Positions 19,056-26,711 are shown, counted from the stretch's first letter. The stretch: DNA of 64,000 nt from Algoriphagus sp. NG3 (GCF_034119865.1 NZ_CP139421.1:3941001-4005000), one strand, 5' to 3'. The notes: generated by a model from the letters alone, not told the origin. Numbers and translations are program-made.

Positions 19056-20372
19056 CTAAACTTCCACTTCCGACCTCAAATAACTCTCAATCGCCCTCCC
19101 CAATCTTCTAAACGTACTCTTAAACACTTCCTCATTTTCCTCCAAGAGCGTCACACGGAACCCTCTCAGATCTGAGCAGAAGGATGAAATCGGCACCACA
19201 CAAATCTGCTCGGCCGCCAATAGATTATAGACAAAGCGCTTGTCCAAAGGCATATCCTTTTCCTCCAGCCAAGAATCCAACAAGCCTTTCAGTTTCTCAT
19301 CTTCTATAGGCAGAAACTGATCTTCCTTCAACACCCCCTCATCAAAAACAATGGTGTTATAAAAGGCACCCTGCGTTGGATTGAACTTAATCCCCGGAAT
19401 ATCACCCAAAATCTCCCGCATCCACTCGCTGCGCTTTCCTACCTGGGCATTTGCCTCTTCCCTATACTTGAAGTAAGCGGGATGCTTCATGATCTTGGGT
19501 ATGGCCAACTGGGGTAAAATGGTAGAACAAACTTCAATCATCTTCGCATTTTCCAGTGTCTGGCAAAGTTTTGAAAACTCCTTTGATGATTCCCTGTTAT
19601 AAAATTCCATCCAGCCACAGCGTGATCCTGGCCAAGGAAATTCTTTGGAGATTCCTTTCAGTGAAATCGCAGGTCTATCCCCTATCACTTCTGCCAATGG
19701 AACAGCAGTGATTCCGTTGTAGGTAATATTCTGATAGATCTCATCGGTGATGAGTAATAGATTAAACTCCTTGGCAATTTTCACAAAAGCCTCCAACACC
19801 TCCCGGGGATATACCATCCCGGTAGGATTGTCGGGATTGATAATCAGAATCCCTACTATGGATGGATTATACCGGACTTTCAGATACAAATCCTCCATAT
19901 CCGGAAGCCATTGGTTGTCCGGATCAAGCTTATAGGTAATCGGGGCCGCATTGGCATGTGCTGCCTCAGCAGAGCTGTGCGTACTATATGCCGGAGATGG
20001 GCCGATAATCCTGGCCGTGGGAATCAGAAACTGGTATAGTTTGGCAATGGCATCCCCAAGCCCATTAAAAAACAAAATATCCTCGGCGGTGATCTGGGTT
20101 CCGCCTCTCTCATTATTAAGATCGGCCAAAAACTTACGGGTCTCCAGCACTCCTTTCGAGTCCGCATATCCATAGGTCTTATCCTCCTTCAGCAGATCGG
20201 CAATGATTTCCTTCATCCAGTCCGGCACATGATTGCTTTTCTGGATAGGATCTCCAATATTCTCCCAGGTCATGGCATAGCCTAAGGCCTCCACTTGACG
20301 GGCTTTCTTGACGATTCCACGAATTTCATAGGATAATTCTTCCGCTCCGGGTCTGAGGAGTAACTGTCTCAT
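19056..20372 (-). CDS. PLP-dependent aminotransferase (class I/II)
   Basis: 438 residues, fold type I. Visible motifs are the substrate/cofactor segment GPSPAYSTHSS, PDNPTGMVYPREVLE (binding the PLP ring region), DEIYQNITYNG, and SLKGISKEFPWPGSRCGW with the PLP lysine. The C-terminal FRVTLLEENEEVF is also typical. It resembles alanine/aspartate-type aminotransferases; the amino donor cannot be fixed from sequence. The stop codon is the TAG at the tip of the neighbouring inverted-repeat element. Confidence 0.9.
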   Translation of the reverse strand: MRQLLLRPGAEELSYEIRGIVKKARQVEALGYAMTWENIGDPIQKSNHVPDWMKEIIADLLKEDKTYGYADSKGVLETRKFLADLNNERGGTQITAEDILFFNGLGDAIAKLYQFLIPTARIIGPSPAYSTHSSAEAAHANAAPITYKLDPDNQWLPDMEDLYLKVRYNPSIVGILIINPDNPTGMVYPREVLEAFVKIAKEFNLLLITDEIYQNITYNGITAVPLAEVIGDRPAISLKGISKEFPWPGSRCGWMEFYNRESSKEFSKLCQTLENAKMIEVCSTILPQLAIPKIMKHPAYFKYREEANAQVGKRSEWMREILGDIPGIKFNPTQGAFYNTIVFDEGVLKEDQFLPIEDEKLKGLLDSWLEEKDMPLDKRFVYNLLAAEQICVVPISSFCSDLRGFRVTLLEENEEVFKSTFRRLGRAIESYLRSEVEV

Positions 20373-20753
20373 AAGGTTGATAGGCTAAATGCAAAACATT
20401 TCGGGTGCAAAGAAACAAAAAAGAGAAATGAAAGCATCTCCCAGCATGGAAATACTGAATTTTTCTATCGGGGATAAAAAGCAACCAAATATTATTTGCC
20501 TTTACTTTGTTACAAGATTTGATGAAAAATGCCCTGACTTTGTGACAAATCAAACCTTGAGCGAGCTTTAAAAGACAGGTTTTCAACTTATATATATCCT
20601 GTAAATTAGGCTATACAAATCAATTCCTGATGAACGATTGCATATTCAGTTTAATTGAAAAAGACAACGCAATATGTAACATCTCCATGCCCCTTAATGT
20701 AATCTTTGAAAAGCCAGCTTCATGGCATCCAAGCGAGCATCATATAAGATAAA
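20373..20753. other. Intergenic region without recognised genes
   Basis: 381 AT-rich bases between the aminotransferase start and the ParE-like remnant. The short frames have no convincing starts. TTTGTTACA and TTTGTGACA stretches near 20513 and 20538 may be promoter debris; nothing else is recognised. Confidence 0.5.
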
Positions 20754-21036
20754 TTAAAGAATCCTTTTAGTTGGATCTTGTCTATTAGAGAAGAAAGAAA
20801 TGACTTCGATAGTCTCATCTGTTATTCGATAATACATTGTGTTATGTCTCATCACTACAGCTCGGAAAATACCATTTCCATTTGACGATGCTTGGAATAG
20901 ATATGGATTTTTCGAAATCAATTCAACTGTATGCTCTATTTTCAATACAAGCTTTCTTATTTCTTTTGAAGTCCAATTTCCCTCCAAATAATCATTCAGA
21001 TGAGGCGTGATCAGTCCATACAACCTTTAAAGCCAT
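20754..21036 (-). pseudogene. ParE/RelE-type toxin, frameshifted
   Basis: The ATG at 21036 overlaps the antitoxin stop and encodes MALKVVWTDHA, a typical ParE/RelE beginning, but the frame stops at 20992. The rest continues in another frame (NDYLEGNWTSKEIRKL ... RAVVMRHNTMYYRI ... ISFFSNRQDP), including the conserved C-terminal strand region. One extra base (or two lost) near 20994-21005 explains it. The toxin is thus probably inactive unless this is a sequencing error. Confidence 0.7.
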
Positions 21037-21260
21037 TTCTCATAAATTTTTCGAGCTTCAGCGTGCGGCTTCAGTTTTCCACTATCAGCATCTTCCATAC
21101 CTTTCCGAATCGAAGATTTTTCATTTTCAGAAATAATATTCCACCAATCAGATTTCTCATCCTCTCTAAACTTCAACAACTTGTCAATCAGAGATGAATC
21201 CTCTAAGGTGGACAGCCACTGTATCAATTCAATCTTTTTATTTTGAAGTTCTAAGTCCAT
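21027..21260 (-). CDS. Antitoxin-like protein of the ParE-type pair
   Basis: 77 residues starting MDLELQNKKIELIQWLSTLE. This ATG is chosen because the upstream extension is AT-rich and unlike the family. The layout, with an N-terminal alpha-helical part and C-terminal KPHAEARKIYEKWL, fits the small antitoxins that precede ParE-like toxins in Bacteroidota. It overlaps the toxin start by 10 bases. Confidence 0.65.
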   Translation of the reverse strand: MDLELQNKKIELIQWLSTLEDSSLIDKLLKFREDEKSDWWNIISENEKSSIRKGMEDADSGKLKPHAEARKIYEKWL

Positions 21261-21456
21261 AATCCAAATATAACAAGGAATCCCCAATGCATTCCACGAA
21301 TAAAAAGTGGCTAAGTTGTTTTGTATTCCTCCAATGGGCAGTTTGGAATCAACCAATTAAGTGTTTTTCTGGTTAAAGCTTTAATTTCGCTTTATTTCTT
21401 GTTTAAATATCAACCTATCTTTTCAGGAAACTCCGTTAAATAAAAAAACTTCGCCA

Positions 21457-22719
21457 GTGATCCGCATTCTTCTCCTCATAATCTTCGTATTCCTCATCGA
21501 TTGGTATTCCTATCAGGCTTTCAAAACGGTATTTCCCGAGCAAAACTGGGTTAAGATCGGGTTTTGGATCTTTTCTGTGTTCGTTTATCTCTTTGTAGCC
21601 TATGGCTTCCTGACCTTCAGCCGGGGTAATCTCAGCCCGAACTTCGGAAGAATGATTTCCCTACTGGTATTATCGCTGATTCCAAAGCTCATCGTCCTGG
21701 GATTTATGTTTGGAGAAGATTTATTGCGCTTTTTTGCAGGGATATTTTACTCAGTCGCTGGCCATCAGGAAGGCGATTTTCTGCCGGATCGTAGAAAATT
21801 TGTCAGCCAAGCCGCATTAGCACTATCCGCAATTCCTTTTCTGGGAATCCTGCACGGGGTTTTGGTGGGAAAATACCGCTACCGTGTCATCAATCATACA
21901 CTGGAGTTTGATGACCTGCCGCAGGAGTTTGACGGATTTACCATCACCCAGATCTCAGATATACACTCCGGAAGTTTTGACAATAAGAAGAAACTGGAAT
22001 ACGGCATTGAGCTGATCAATCAGCAAAAATCTGATGTGATCCTATTTACAGGCGACTTGGTGAATAACCAGGCGAAGGAAATGGAACCTTGGATAGAGAC
22101 TTTCAAAAAGCTGAAGGCTCCCATGGGAAAGTATTCTATTCTAGGCAATCATGACTATGGTGATTACGTGTCTTGGCCAAGTAAGGAGGCCAAAGAGGCA
22201 AATATGCAGCGTCTTTATGAAATACAGGAAGAACTGGGCTTTAGGCTATTAAGAAATGAATCCGTAAAACTCCAAAAGCTTGTCCTGAGCGAAGCCGAAG
22301 GGCCCGCCCTGAGCGGAGTCGAAGGGGACGGAGCGAGCATAGACCTGATAGGCGTGGAGAACTGGGGAAAGGGATTTGGACAATACGGAGACCTTAAGAA
22401 AGCTGCAGCAAACCTGAGCGATAAAAGTTTTAAAATATTACTGAGCCACGACCCTTCCCACTTTGATGAGCAGGTGAAAAATTTCTCCCAACTCATCCAT
22501 CTCACCTTGAGTGGACATACCCATGGAATGCAGTTTGGGATCGAGATCCCCGGTTTTATCAAATGGAGCCCGGCCTCCCTTCGCTACCCTAAATGGGCGG
22601 GTTTGTATGAGGAACTAGGCCGCTACCTTCATATCAACCGTGGATTTGGATTTTTGGCCTTTCCTGGTCGGGTGGGTATCTGGCCGGAGATTACGGTGAT
22701 TAAGTTGAAGAGGAGGTAG
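21457..22719 (+). CDS. Membrane-anchored metallophosphoesterase
   Basis: 420 residues with a GTG start. Three to four N-terminal membrane helices precede a calcineurin-like phosphoesterase domain: TQISDIHSG, FTGDLVNNQ, ILGNHDYGDY, LLSHDPSHFD, SGHTHGMQFG. It resembles YkuE-type enzymes. Residues about 275-294 (LSEAEGPALSGVEG) are encoded by two copies of a dispersed repeat inserted in frame between the NHD and SHD motifs. The last 57 codons are the part duplicated downstream at 23815, 25598, 27929 and 28802, so this is the intact member of a gene-end array. Confidence 0.88.
   Translation: MIRILLLIIFVFLIDWYSYQAFKTVFPEQNWVKIGFWIFSVFVYLFVAYGFLTFSRGNLSPNFGRMISLLVLSLIPKLIVLGFMFGEDLLRFFAGIFYSVAGHQEGDFLPDRRKFVSQAALALSAIPFLGILHGVLVGKYRYRVINHTLEFDDLPQEFDGFTITQISDIHSGSFDNKKKLEYGIELINQQKSDVILFTGDLVNNQAKEMEPWIETFKKLKAPMGKYSILGNHDYGDYVSWPSKEAKEANMQRLYEIQEELGFRLLRNESVKLQKLVLSEAEGPALSGVEGDGASIDLIGVENWGKGFGQYGDLKKAAANLSDKSFKILLSHDPSHFDEQVKNFSQLIHLTLSGHTHGMQFGIEIPGFIKWSPASLRYPKWAGLYEELGRYLHINRGFGFLAFPGRVGIWPEITVIKLKRR
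22279..22335 (+). repeat. CCTGAGCGAAGCCGAAGGG repeat inside coding sequence
   Basis: Two tandem units (22284-22302 and 22307-22327) of a dispersed repeat whose single inverted copy is at 47627-47646. Here it is translated in frame within the phosphoesterase and adds about 19 residues. Confidence 0.75.
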
Positions 22720-22728
22720 TAGCTGTTG

Positions 22729-22790
22729 GTTGGAATTTGTAATCCGTGTCACCTAGGAGGTGTCTAACCAGTAACCTTTTTTAGGACAAG
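22729..22790. repeat. Direct repeat R, copy 1
   Basis: A 62-base sequence starting GTTGGAATTTGTAATCCGTG and containing the hairpin CACCT-AGG-AGGTG. It is almost identical to 24654-24714, except near the 3' end. It follows the phosphoesterase stop. Confidence 0.75.
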
Positions 22791-22855
22791 TCACTGCACA
22801 GTAGGAACCTTATTCAACAAGTATATATCCAATCGTGTTCATAAATACTTCGTAT

Positions 22856-22903
22856 TTCACCCGTTGGAACGGTCATTTTTTTGACCTATATTCACCATCC
22901 AAG
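22856..22903. repeat. 48-bp repeat with covarying hairpin, copy 1
   Basis: Matches 35185-35232 at the same length. It carries a 5-bp stem GGTCA/TGACC (22871-22886) with a 6-base T loop. The other copy has GACCA/TGGTC at the same place, so stem changes are compensated. Confidence 0.65.
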
Positions 22904-22981
22904 ACGCATACAGGCGTCGTGACTAATGCTTAGAGAACTTCTAACTAATGATTTGAACTAAAATTGGAGTATTTTTGAGCT

Positions 22982-23111
22982 ATGAAATCGAGCCTGCCTG
23001 AGGCCAGACAGGTATATCATGGTGACACCCGCTGAAATAATTATACTAAATGCGAAACTCCATCCCGATTTTCGGGACAGGTAATGGTCTTTAAAATCAA
23101 ATTATAATCGT
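22982..23111 (+). repeat. Start-codon-linked repeat before mntA
   Basis: Begins ATGAAATCGAGCCTGCCTGA and ends CAAATTATAATCGT directly before the mntA ATGAAA. It has the shared ATGCGAAACTCCAT and GGTCTTTAAAA blocks, with a CCCGATTTTCGGGACAGG hairpin inserted between them. Confidence 0.65.
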
Positions 23112-23414
23112 ATGAAACTATCTGATAAAAATATAAGCCGAATCAAGAAACTTTGTAAGAAATACAAGGTAAAGACATTTTCGGCATTTGGTTCTGTGAC
23201 TCGTGACGATTTTAACGATGATTCTGATATTGACTTTGTTGTAGATTTTGAAGAAACTGACCCTTTCAAATACACAGATTTATATTTTAAACTTAAAGAA
23301 AATTTAGAAAATTTACTTCAGAGACAAATTGACTTAATCGAAGAGCGTGGAATAAAAAATCAAATTTTCAGAAAAGAGCTGAATAGCACTAAAATTCTGA
23401 TATATGGACAATAG
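23112..23414 (+). CDS. mntA: MNT-type nucleotidyltransferase (antitoxin of HEPN/MNT pair)
   Basis: 100 residues, a minimal nucleotidyltransferase with GSVTRDDFNDDSDIDFVVDF. This contains the GSxxRxD and DxD-type catalytic Asp pair. In HEPN/MNT systems the enzyme neutralises HepT by adding nucleotides to it. The hepT frame begins inside its 3' end (11-base overlap). It lies in the first cassette behind the phosphoesterase. Confidence 0.9.
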   Translation: MKLSDKNISRIKKLCKKYKVKTFSAFGSVTRDDFNDDSDIDFVVDFEETDPFKYTDLYFKLKENLENLLQRQIDLIEERGIKNQIFRKELNSTKILIYGQ

Positions 23415-23746
23415 AATTAGTGCTTGGTTCGAAGATATTATTAAATCTATTGACGAAATATATGAGTTTCTTCCCGAAAAAAGAGATTTCTTTGAATACC
23501 AAAAGGATTTGAAAACCAAAAAAAGCAGTTGAAAGGAATATTGAAATAATCGGAGAAGCAATTAACCGAATAGTTAAACATAAAGACTCCGACATTCAAA
23601 TAAACAACGCACAAAAGATAATTGGTACTCGAAATAGAATTGCTCACGAATATGATAGCATTTCTGACGAAGTCATTTGGACGATAATAATTCGAGAGCT
23701 ACCTGAATTGAAAAAAGAAATCCAAAGCATAGTGGAAAAGCACTAG
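23404..23746 (+). pseudogene. hepT: HEPN toxin HepT (DUF86), frame broken in a 7-A tract
   Basis: The frame from ATG 23404 (MDNRISAWFEDIIKSIDEIY) stops at 23530-23532. The rest (KAVERNIEIIGEAINRIV ... RNRIAHEYDSI ... EVIWTIIIREL) follows in the next frame to TAG 23744-23746, with the HEPN RNase motif R-N-x3-H intact. Removing one A from the run at 23518-23524 restores a continuous protein of about 113 residues, the family's normal size. It is inactivated, phase-variable by slippage, or a sequencing error. Confidence 0.8.
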
Positions 23747-23814
23747 CACAGTCGGGTTTTCCCTACACATCGGGGCAGGCTGTATAAGGCAGTTCGTTAA
23801 GCAAAAGATTATTA

Positions 23815-23985
23815 CCTGGATTTATCAAGAGGGGAAAGGCTTATCTCCAATACCCAAAATGTATCAGACTATACGAAGAACTAGGCCGCTACCTGCATGT
23901 GAACCGTGGGTTTGGGTTTTTGGCCTTTTCTGGTAGGGTGGGTATTTGGCCGGAGATTACGGTGCTGAAGTTGAAGAGGAGGTAG
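23815..23985 (+). pseudogene. Duplicated 3' end of the phosphoesterase gene, copy 1
   Basis: 57 codons including the stop, in frame and aligned with the end of the phosphoesterase: PGFIKRGKAYLQYPK, then YEELGRYLHVNRGFGFLAFS, RVGIWPEITVLKLKRR. Many differences from the intact gene are at third codon positions. This suggests it came from a once functional allele rather than from a recent duplication. It has no start of its own. Together with copy 2 it shares upstream GATTATTACC and a downstream AGCTAAAGTG/AAAGTCAG segment. Confidence 0.85.
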
Positions 23986-24045
23986 TTTGTAAGTCAGATA
24001 GCTAAAGTGGAAAGTCAGAAAAAAACAAACAGTAGAAACTGCGCT

Positions 24046-24324
24046 TTATTTATCGTCATAATGGCCATAAGCACCTAAAACCGTCACTACAATCTTTGAA
24101 CCGTCTATGAGGTAAACAAGCCTGTGCTTTCTGTCGATCCTTCTCGACCAGGTGTTCTGCTGGTAGTATTTAAGTCTTTCGGGTTTACCCGTGCCCGTTT
24201 CAGGGTGTACTTTTAGTTCTTGGATTAATGTGAACACCTTCTTTACGAGAATTTTGTTGCCAGTTTTCTTTAGTTTCTCAATATCTTCCAATGCTTCTGA
24301 AGTGAAAACAATTTCAAAAATCAT
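24046..24324 (-). CDS. yoeB: YoeB/Txe-family mRNA interferase toxin
   Basis: 92 residues. The family core GTGKPERLKYYQQNTWSRRI, DRKHRLVYLI and the C-terminal GAYGHYDD are present; the C-terminal His-Tyr is typical of the catalytic end. These toxins cleave mRNA at the ribosome. The gene overlaps the antitoxin by 4 bases (ATGA). Confidence 0.93.
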   Translation of the reverse strand: MIFEIVFTSEALEDIEKLKKTGNKILVKKVFTLIQELKVHPETGTGKPERLKYYQQNTWSRRIDRKHRLVYLIDGSKIVVTVLGAYGHYDDK

Positions 24325-24572
24325 AAACCAAGAAGTTCCTTCAATTGATCGTCAGTTAACTTTACCGTTTTACCTTCATTGTAGGACTGAATGCTTTTTG
24401 ATATCCGCTCTTGAATTGCAGGATCATCAAAGAAGCGATCATTTTTCACATTGTTTGATAGTTCATAAATTTTATCCTTGCCTCTCTGAATGATAACCCG
24501 CTCATTCTTATCAATCAAATCCAAATATTTTTTGAGATTTTGGCGAAACTCTCTAGTGCTTACTACAACCAT
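24321..24572 (-). CDS. yefM: YefM/Phd-family antitoxin
   Basis: 83 residues from ATG 24572 (MVVVSTREFRQNLKKYLDLI); the open frame upstream runs through the promoter and is rejected. The Phd/YefM DNA-binding fold (REFRQNLKKYLDLID, RVIIQRGKDKIYEL) is at the N-terminus, and the C-terminus would wrap YoeB. A TTGTGTACACAA operator lies just upstream. Confidence 0.9.
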   Translation of the reverse strand: MVVVSTREFRQNLKKYLDLIDKNERVIIQRGKDKIYELSNNVKNDRFFDDPAIQERISKSIQSYNEGKTVKLTDDQLKELLGL

Positions 24573-24584
24573 GATTTTTAATAT

Positions 24585-24613
24585 TTGTGTACACAATAAG
24601 ATACACAAAGATA
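24585..24613 (-). promoter_or_regulatory. yefM-yoeB promoter and TGTACA operator
   Basis: TTGTGTACACAA (24585-24596) is a perfect 12-bp palindrome with the TGTACA core known from YefM-YoeB operators. TATCTTTG (24613-24606, minus strand) is a perfect -7 box 34 bases before the start codon, so the operator lies over the transcription start. Confidence 0.75.
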
Positions 24614-24653
24614 GGCACTGGAGTTCAAAAATTATCTTGAAAAATTGACCTAC

Positions 24654-24714
24654 GTTGGAATTTGTAATCCGTGTCACCTAGGAGGTGTCTAATCTGTATA
24701 CTTTTTTAGGACGA
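24654..24714. repeat. Direct repeat R, copy 2
   Basis: Second copy of the 22729-22790 repeat, here between the yefM/yoeB and higBA cassettes. Confidence 0.75.
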
Positions 24715-24780
24715 ATCAGGCTATCCCATCACCTTACCCCGAATCTCGGGAAGGAAGTACGTGTTAAAACCCTTAAATAG

Positions 24781-24811
24781 TTTACATATAACGAAACTTT
24801 TTATATCTTTG
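24781..24811 (+). promoter_or_regulatory. higBA promoter
   Basis: TTTA at 24781-24784, 19-base spacer, then TATCTTTG at 24804-24811 (exact TAnnTTTG), 29 bases before the toxin ATG. Confidence 0.7.
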
Positions 24812-24840
24812 AATCGTAATTTTATCTGACAATTAAATGA

Positions 24841-25182
24841 ATGGTTAAACGATTTGAAACAAAACTCTTAGAAGAGGCTTTTGAATTTATCCAAAAGCAA
24901 GATTTAAAGGCACGAAAGAAAATATTTCAGAACATTAGACGAGCTGAACAGCATTCCGACCCAAAATTTTTCAAAAAACTAACCAGCGAAATTTGGGAAT
25001 TTAGGACCTTATATTCAGGAATTCAATACAGGCTTTTAGCATTTTGGGATAAAGAGGATAAAAACGAAACGCTTGTTTTCGCCACACACGGAATTATCAA
25101 AAAAACGGGTAAAGTTGACAAAAAGGAAATTGAGAAAGCCGACAAGATTAGAACGAATTACCTAAAAAGTAAAAAGAGATGA
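24841..25182 (+). CDS. higB: HigB-type RelE-superfamily toxin (DUF891/Gp49-like)
   Basis: 113 residues. EIWEFRTLYSGIQYRLLAFW and the C-terminal THGIIKKTGKVDKKEIEKAD are characteristic of Gp49/DUF891 toxins. These normally precede an XRE antitoxin, as here, with a 4-base overlap. They act as ribosome-dependent mRNA nucleases. Confidence 0.88.
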   Translation: MVKRFETKLLEEAFEFIQKQDLKARKKIFQNIRRAEQHSDPKFFKKLTSEIWEFRTLYSGIQYRLLAFWDKEDKNETLVFATHGIIKKTGKVDKKEIEKADKIRTNYLKSKKR

Positions 25183-25466
25183 AGAGCTACAAATTAGACG
25201 AAGCAGAAGACCTTTTAATCGGGAAAAAGGGCACAAAAGAAAGAGATGAATATGAGTTTGAATTAAAACTTGAACTCATAGGAGATATGATTAAAACTGC
25301 CCGTAAAGAACGAAAACTAACACAAGAACAACTGGGAGAGTTGGTAGGTGTAAAAAAAGCTCAAATATCAAGATTGGAAAATAGCACCGGAAATGTAACT
25401 TTTGAGACCGTGATGCGAATCTTTAATACTTTGGGAGCTAAAATCAATTTGAGTCTTCAGATGTAA
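25179..25466 (+). CDS. higA: HigA-type XRE antitoxin
   Basis: 95 residues. The helix-turn-helix (MIKTARKERKLTQEQLGELV, GVKKAQISRLENST) occupies about residues 33-75 and ends with a short dimerisation tail. It is encoded after the toxin, the usual HigBA order, and probably represses the TATCTTTG promoter upstream of higB. Confidence 0.88.
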   Translation: MKSYKLDEAEDLLIGKKGTKERDEYEFELKLELIGDMIKTARKERKLTQEQLGELVGVKKAQISRLENSTGNVTFETVMRIFNTLGAKINLSLQM

Positions 25467-25597
25467 AAAACATTTTGCAGGTAGAATGGACGACAGCGAG
25501 CTGTAAAGCTCAAGCTGCGCCTCACATATTTATGACCACCGTCTCCTGCTTCGTGGAACAGGCTGAAAACGGCATTCCCTAAAGCAAAGGATTATTA
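25467..25597. other. Cassette 3' flank with weak similarity to 35080-35160
   Basis: Contains GCTGCGCCTCACATA and ACAGGCTG segments that resemble TGCGCCTCTCACTTA and ACAGCCTG near 35114-35145, and an ACAGGCTG near 28738. It is probably a decayed shared cassette end; no gene is seen. Confidence 0.35.
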
Positions 25598-25768
25598 CCC
25601 CGATTTATCAAGAGGAAAAAGGCTTATCTCCGCTATCCGAAGTGGGCTGGACTATATGAAGAACTAAGTCGCTACCTGCATGTCAACCGGAGGTTTGGAT
25701 TTTTGGCCTTTCCTGGGAGGGTTGGGATTTGGCCGGAGATTACGGTGATTAAGTTGAAGAGGAAGTGA
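25598..25768 (+). pseudogene. Duplicated 3' end of the phosphoesterase gene, copy 2
   Basis: 57 codons in frame with the intact gene: PRFIKRKKAYLRYPKWAGLY, EELSRYLHVNRRFGFLAFPG, RVGIWPEITVIKLKRK, then TGA. It starts at exactly the same codon as copy 1, so both share a left junction at the Pro of the PGFIK segment. Confidence 0.85.
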
Positions 25769-25905
25769 TCGGTGAAAAGAAAGTCAGGAAGCTAAAGTGA
25801 AAAGTCAGAAAAAAAAACTGGATGAAGTGAGAGCCTGTTTTTGACATTCCACGGTATTCATCGGGATTTGAAAAGCGGAAGAACCGATGGACATTGTCCA
25901 TATTC

Positions 25906-26271
25906 TTAAACTCCCAATACGATAGATGCTTCAATATCAAGCTCACGACTTATTTCTCTGGCAATTTTTAAAGTTGGCTCACTCTTCCCATTTAAATATT
26001 CGCTGATACGTGAGGTGCTCACACCCAAGAATTCTGATAAGGCTTTTTGAGTCAAACCACGTTCATTCATTCTCAATTTGATAGCTTCCGGTAGAGAAGG
26101 GGATAAGACAGGAAAATGGGATTCTTCATAATCGGCAACCATATCCGAAAGTAGATTCAACTCCACAAATCCTTTAGCCTCTGGATTTTCAATATTATCA
26201 GAGTCAGCAAGCAGTTCCTCGACCCTTTCCTGAATGGCTCTGTATTCTTTTTCTGATATGATTTTGATCAT
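25906..26271 (-). CDS. HigA-like XRE protein, last gene of the SecB-like module
   Basis: 121 residues. An N-terminal acidic helical part (EKEYRAIQERVEELLADSDN) precedes an XRE helix-turn-helix (GLTQKALSEFLGVSTSRISE, YLNGKSEPTLKIAREI). The layout matches HigA/MqsA-like antitoxins that usually sit behind a HigB toxin. Here the gene before it is the SecB-like protein, with an ATGA overlap, so it belongs to that operon. It may be a second antitoxin or a dedicated repressor. Confidence 0.75.
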   Translation of the reverse strand: MIKIISEKEYRAIQERVEELLADSDNIENPEAKGFVELNLLSDMVADYEESHFPVLSPSLPEAIKLRMNERGLTQKALSEFLGVSTSRISEYLNGKSEPTLKIAREISRELDIEASIVLGV

Positions 26272-26708
26272 GCCTTAGGAATTTCAAAAACCATATCTTG
26301 CTTGATCAGATCTGCAACATTAAGAGTAGGTAAAATGTACTTTTCAAAACTCGTTTTCTCCAGTTTAGCATGTAAAACACCTCGAGCAGTTCCGATAGTT
26401 AAAACAGTCAAATGAGTTAGAAAACCTTTAGGGATAATGTATTTCTCTGATTCAGAATCAAACATGCCATCAAATGATTCCTTTTCTACATCAAATGCAC
26501 ATGTTAATTTTAGTACAATAAATGGCGATTCATTGCATTTATACAAAATTGAAAAACGTACTGCAACAGTATAACTTATAGGATCGACTTCGAAGCCATA
26601 ACCGGTTTCTATCTGGACACTTTCTTCTTCTTTATAACATTCCTTAATCGTTGCAAACTCATCTGTTGAGATCCCTTTTAAATTAAATGTTACTTGCTGA
26701 CTTGCCAT
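26268..26708 (-). CDS. SecB-like chaperone of a toxin-antitoxin module
   Basis: 146 residues. Alternating strands (QIETGYGFEVDPISYTVAVR, SPFIVLKLTCAFDV) followed by the helical end IGTARGVLHAKLEKTSFEKY and LPTLNVADLI recall the SecB fold; the ARGVLHAKLE...ILPTLNV part corresponds to RGxxxxxL...xPVNFDAL of SecB. No signal or membrane helix. It follows an HTH antitoxin-like gene with 3 bases between. In toxin-antitoxin-chaperone (TAC) systems such a protein stabilises the antitoxin. Assignment is by recalled pattern, not by search. Confidence 0.6.
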   Translation of the reverse strand: MASQQVTFNLKGISTDEFATIKECYKEEESVQIETGYGFEVDPISYTVAVRFSILYKCNESPFIVLKLTCAFDVEKESFDGMFDSESEKYIIPKGFLTHLTVLTIGTARGVLHAKLEKTSFEKYILPTLNVADLIKQDMVFEIPKA

Positions 26709-26711
26709 TAG

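Larger units (their letters stand above)
18182..19058. mobile_element. Inverted-repeat element carrying an S23 four-helix-bundle gene
   Basis: The left end (from 18182) reads TAGTGATCAGTGGTCAGTCG. The right end, read inward on the minus strand from 19058, reads TAGTGTTCAGTCGCAGTAGG. Both continue as degenerate repeats of CAGTCGCAGT(G) for about 75 bases (18182-18255 and 18985-19058), with more units at 18760-18827, in opposite orientation. Between them are the S23-type gene and GTCTGAAGAC-type palindromes (18850-18980). The TAG at each tip is the stop codon of the flanking convergent gene. No transposase is present, so mobility is inferred. Confidence 0.55.
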
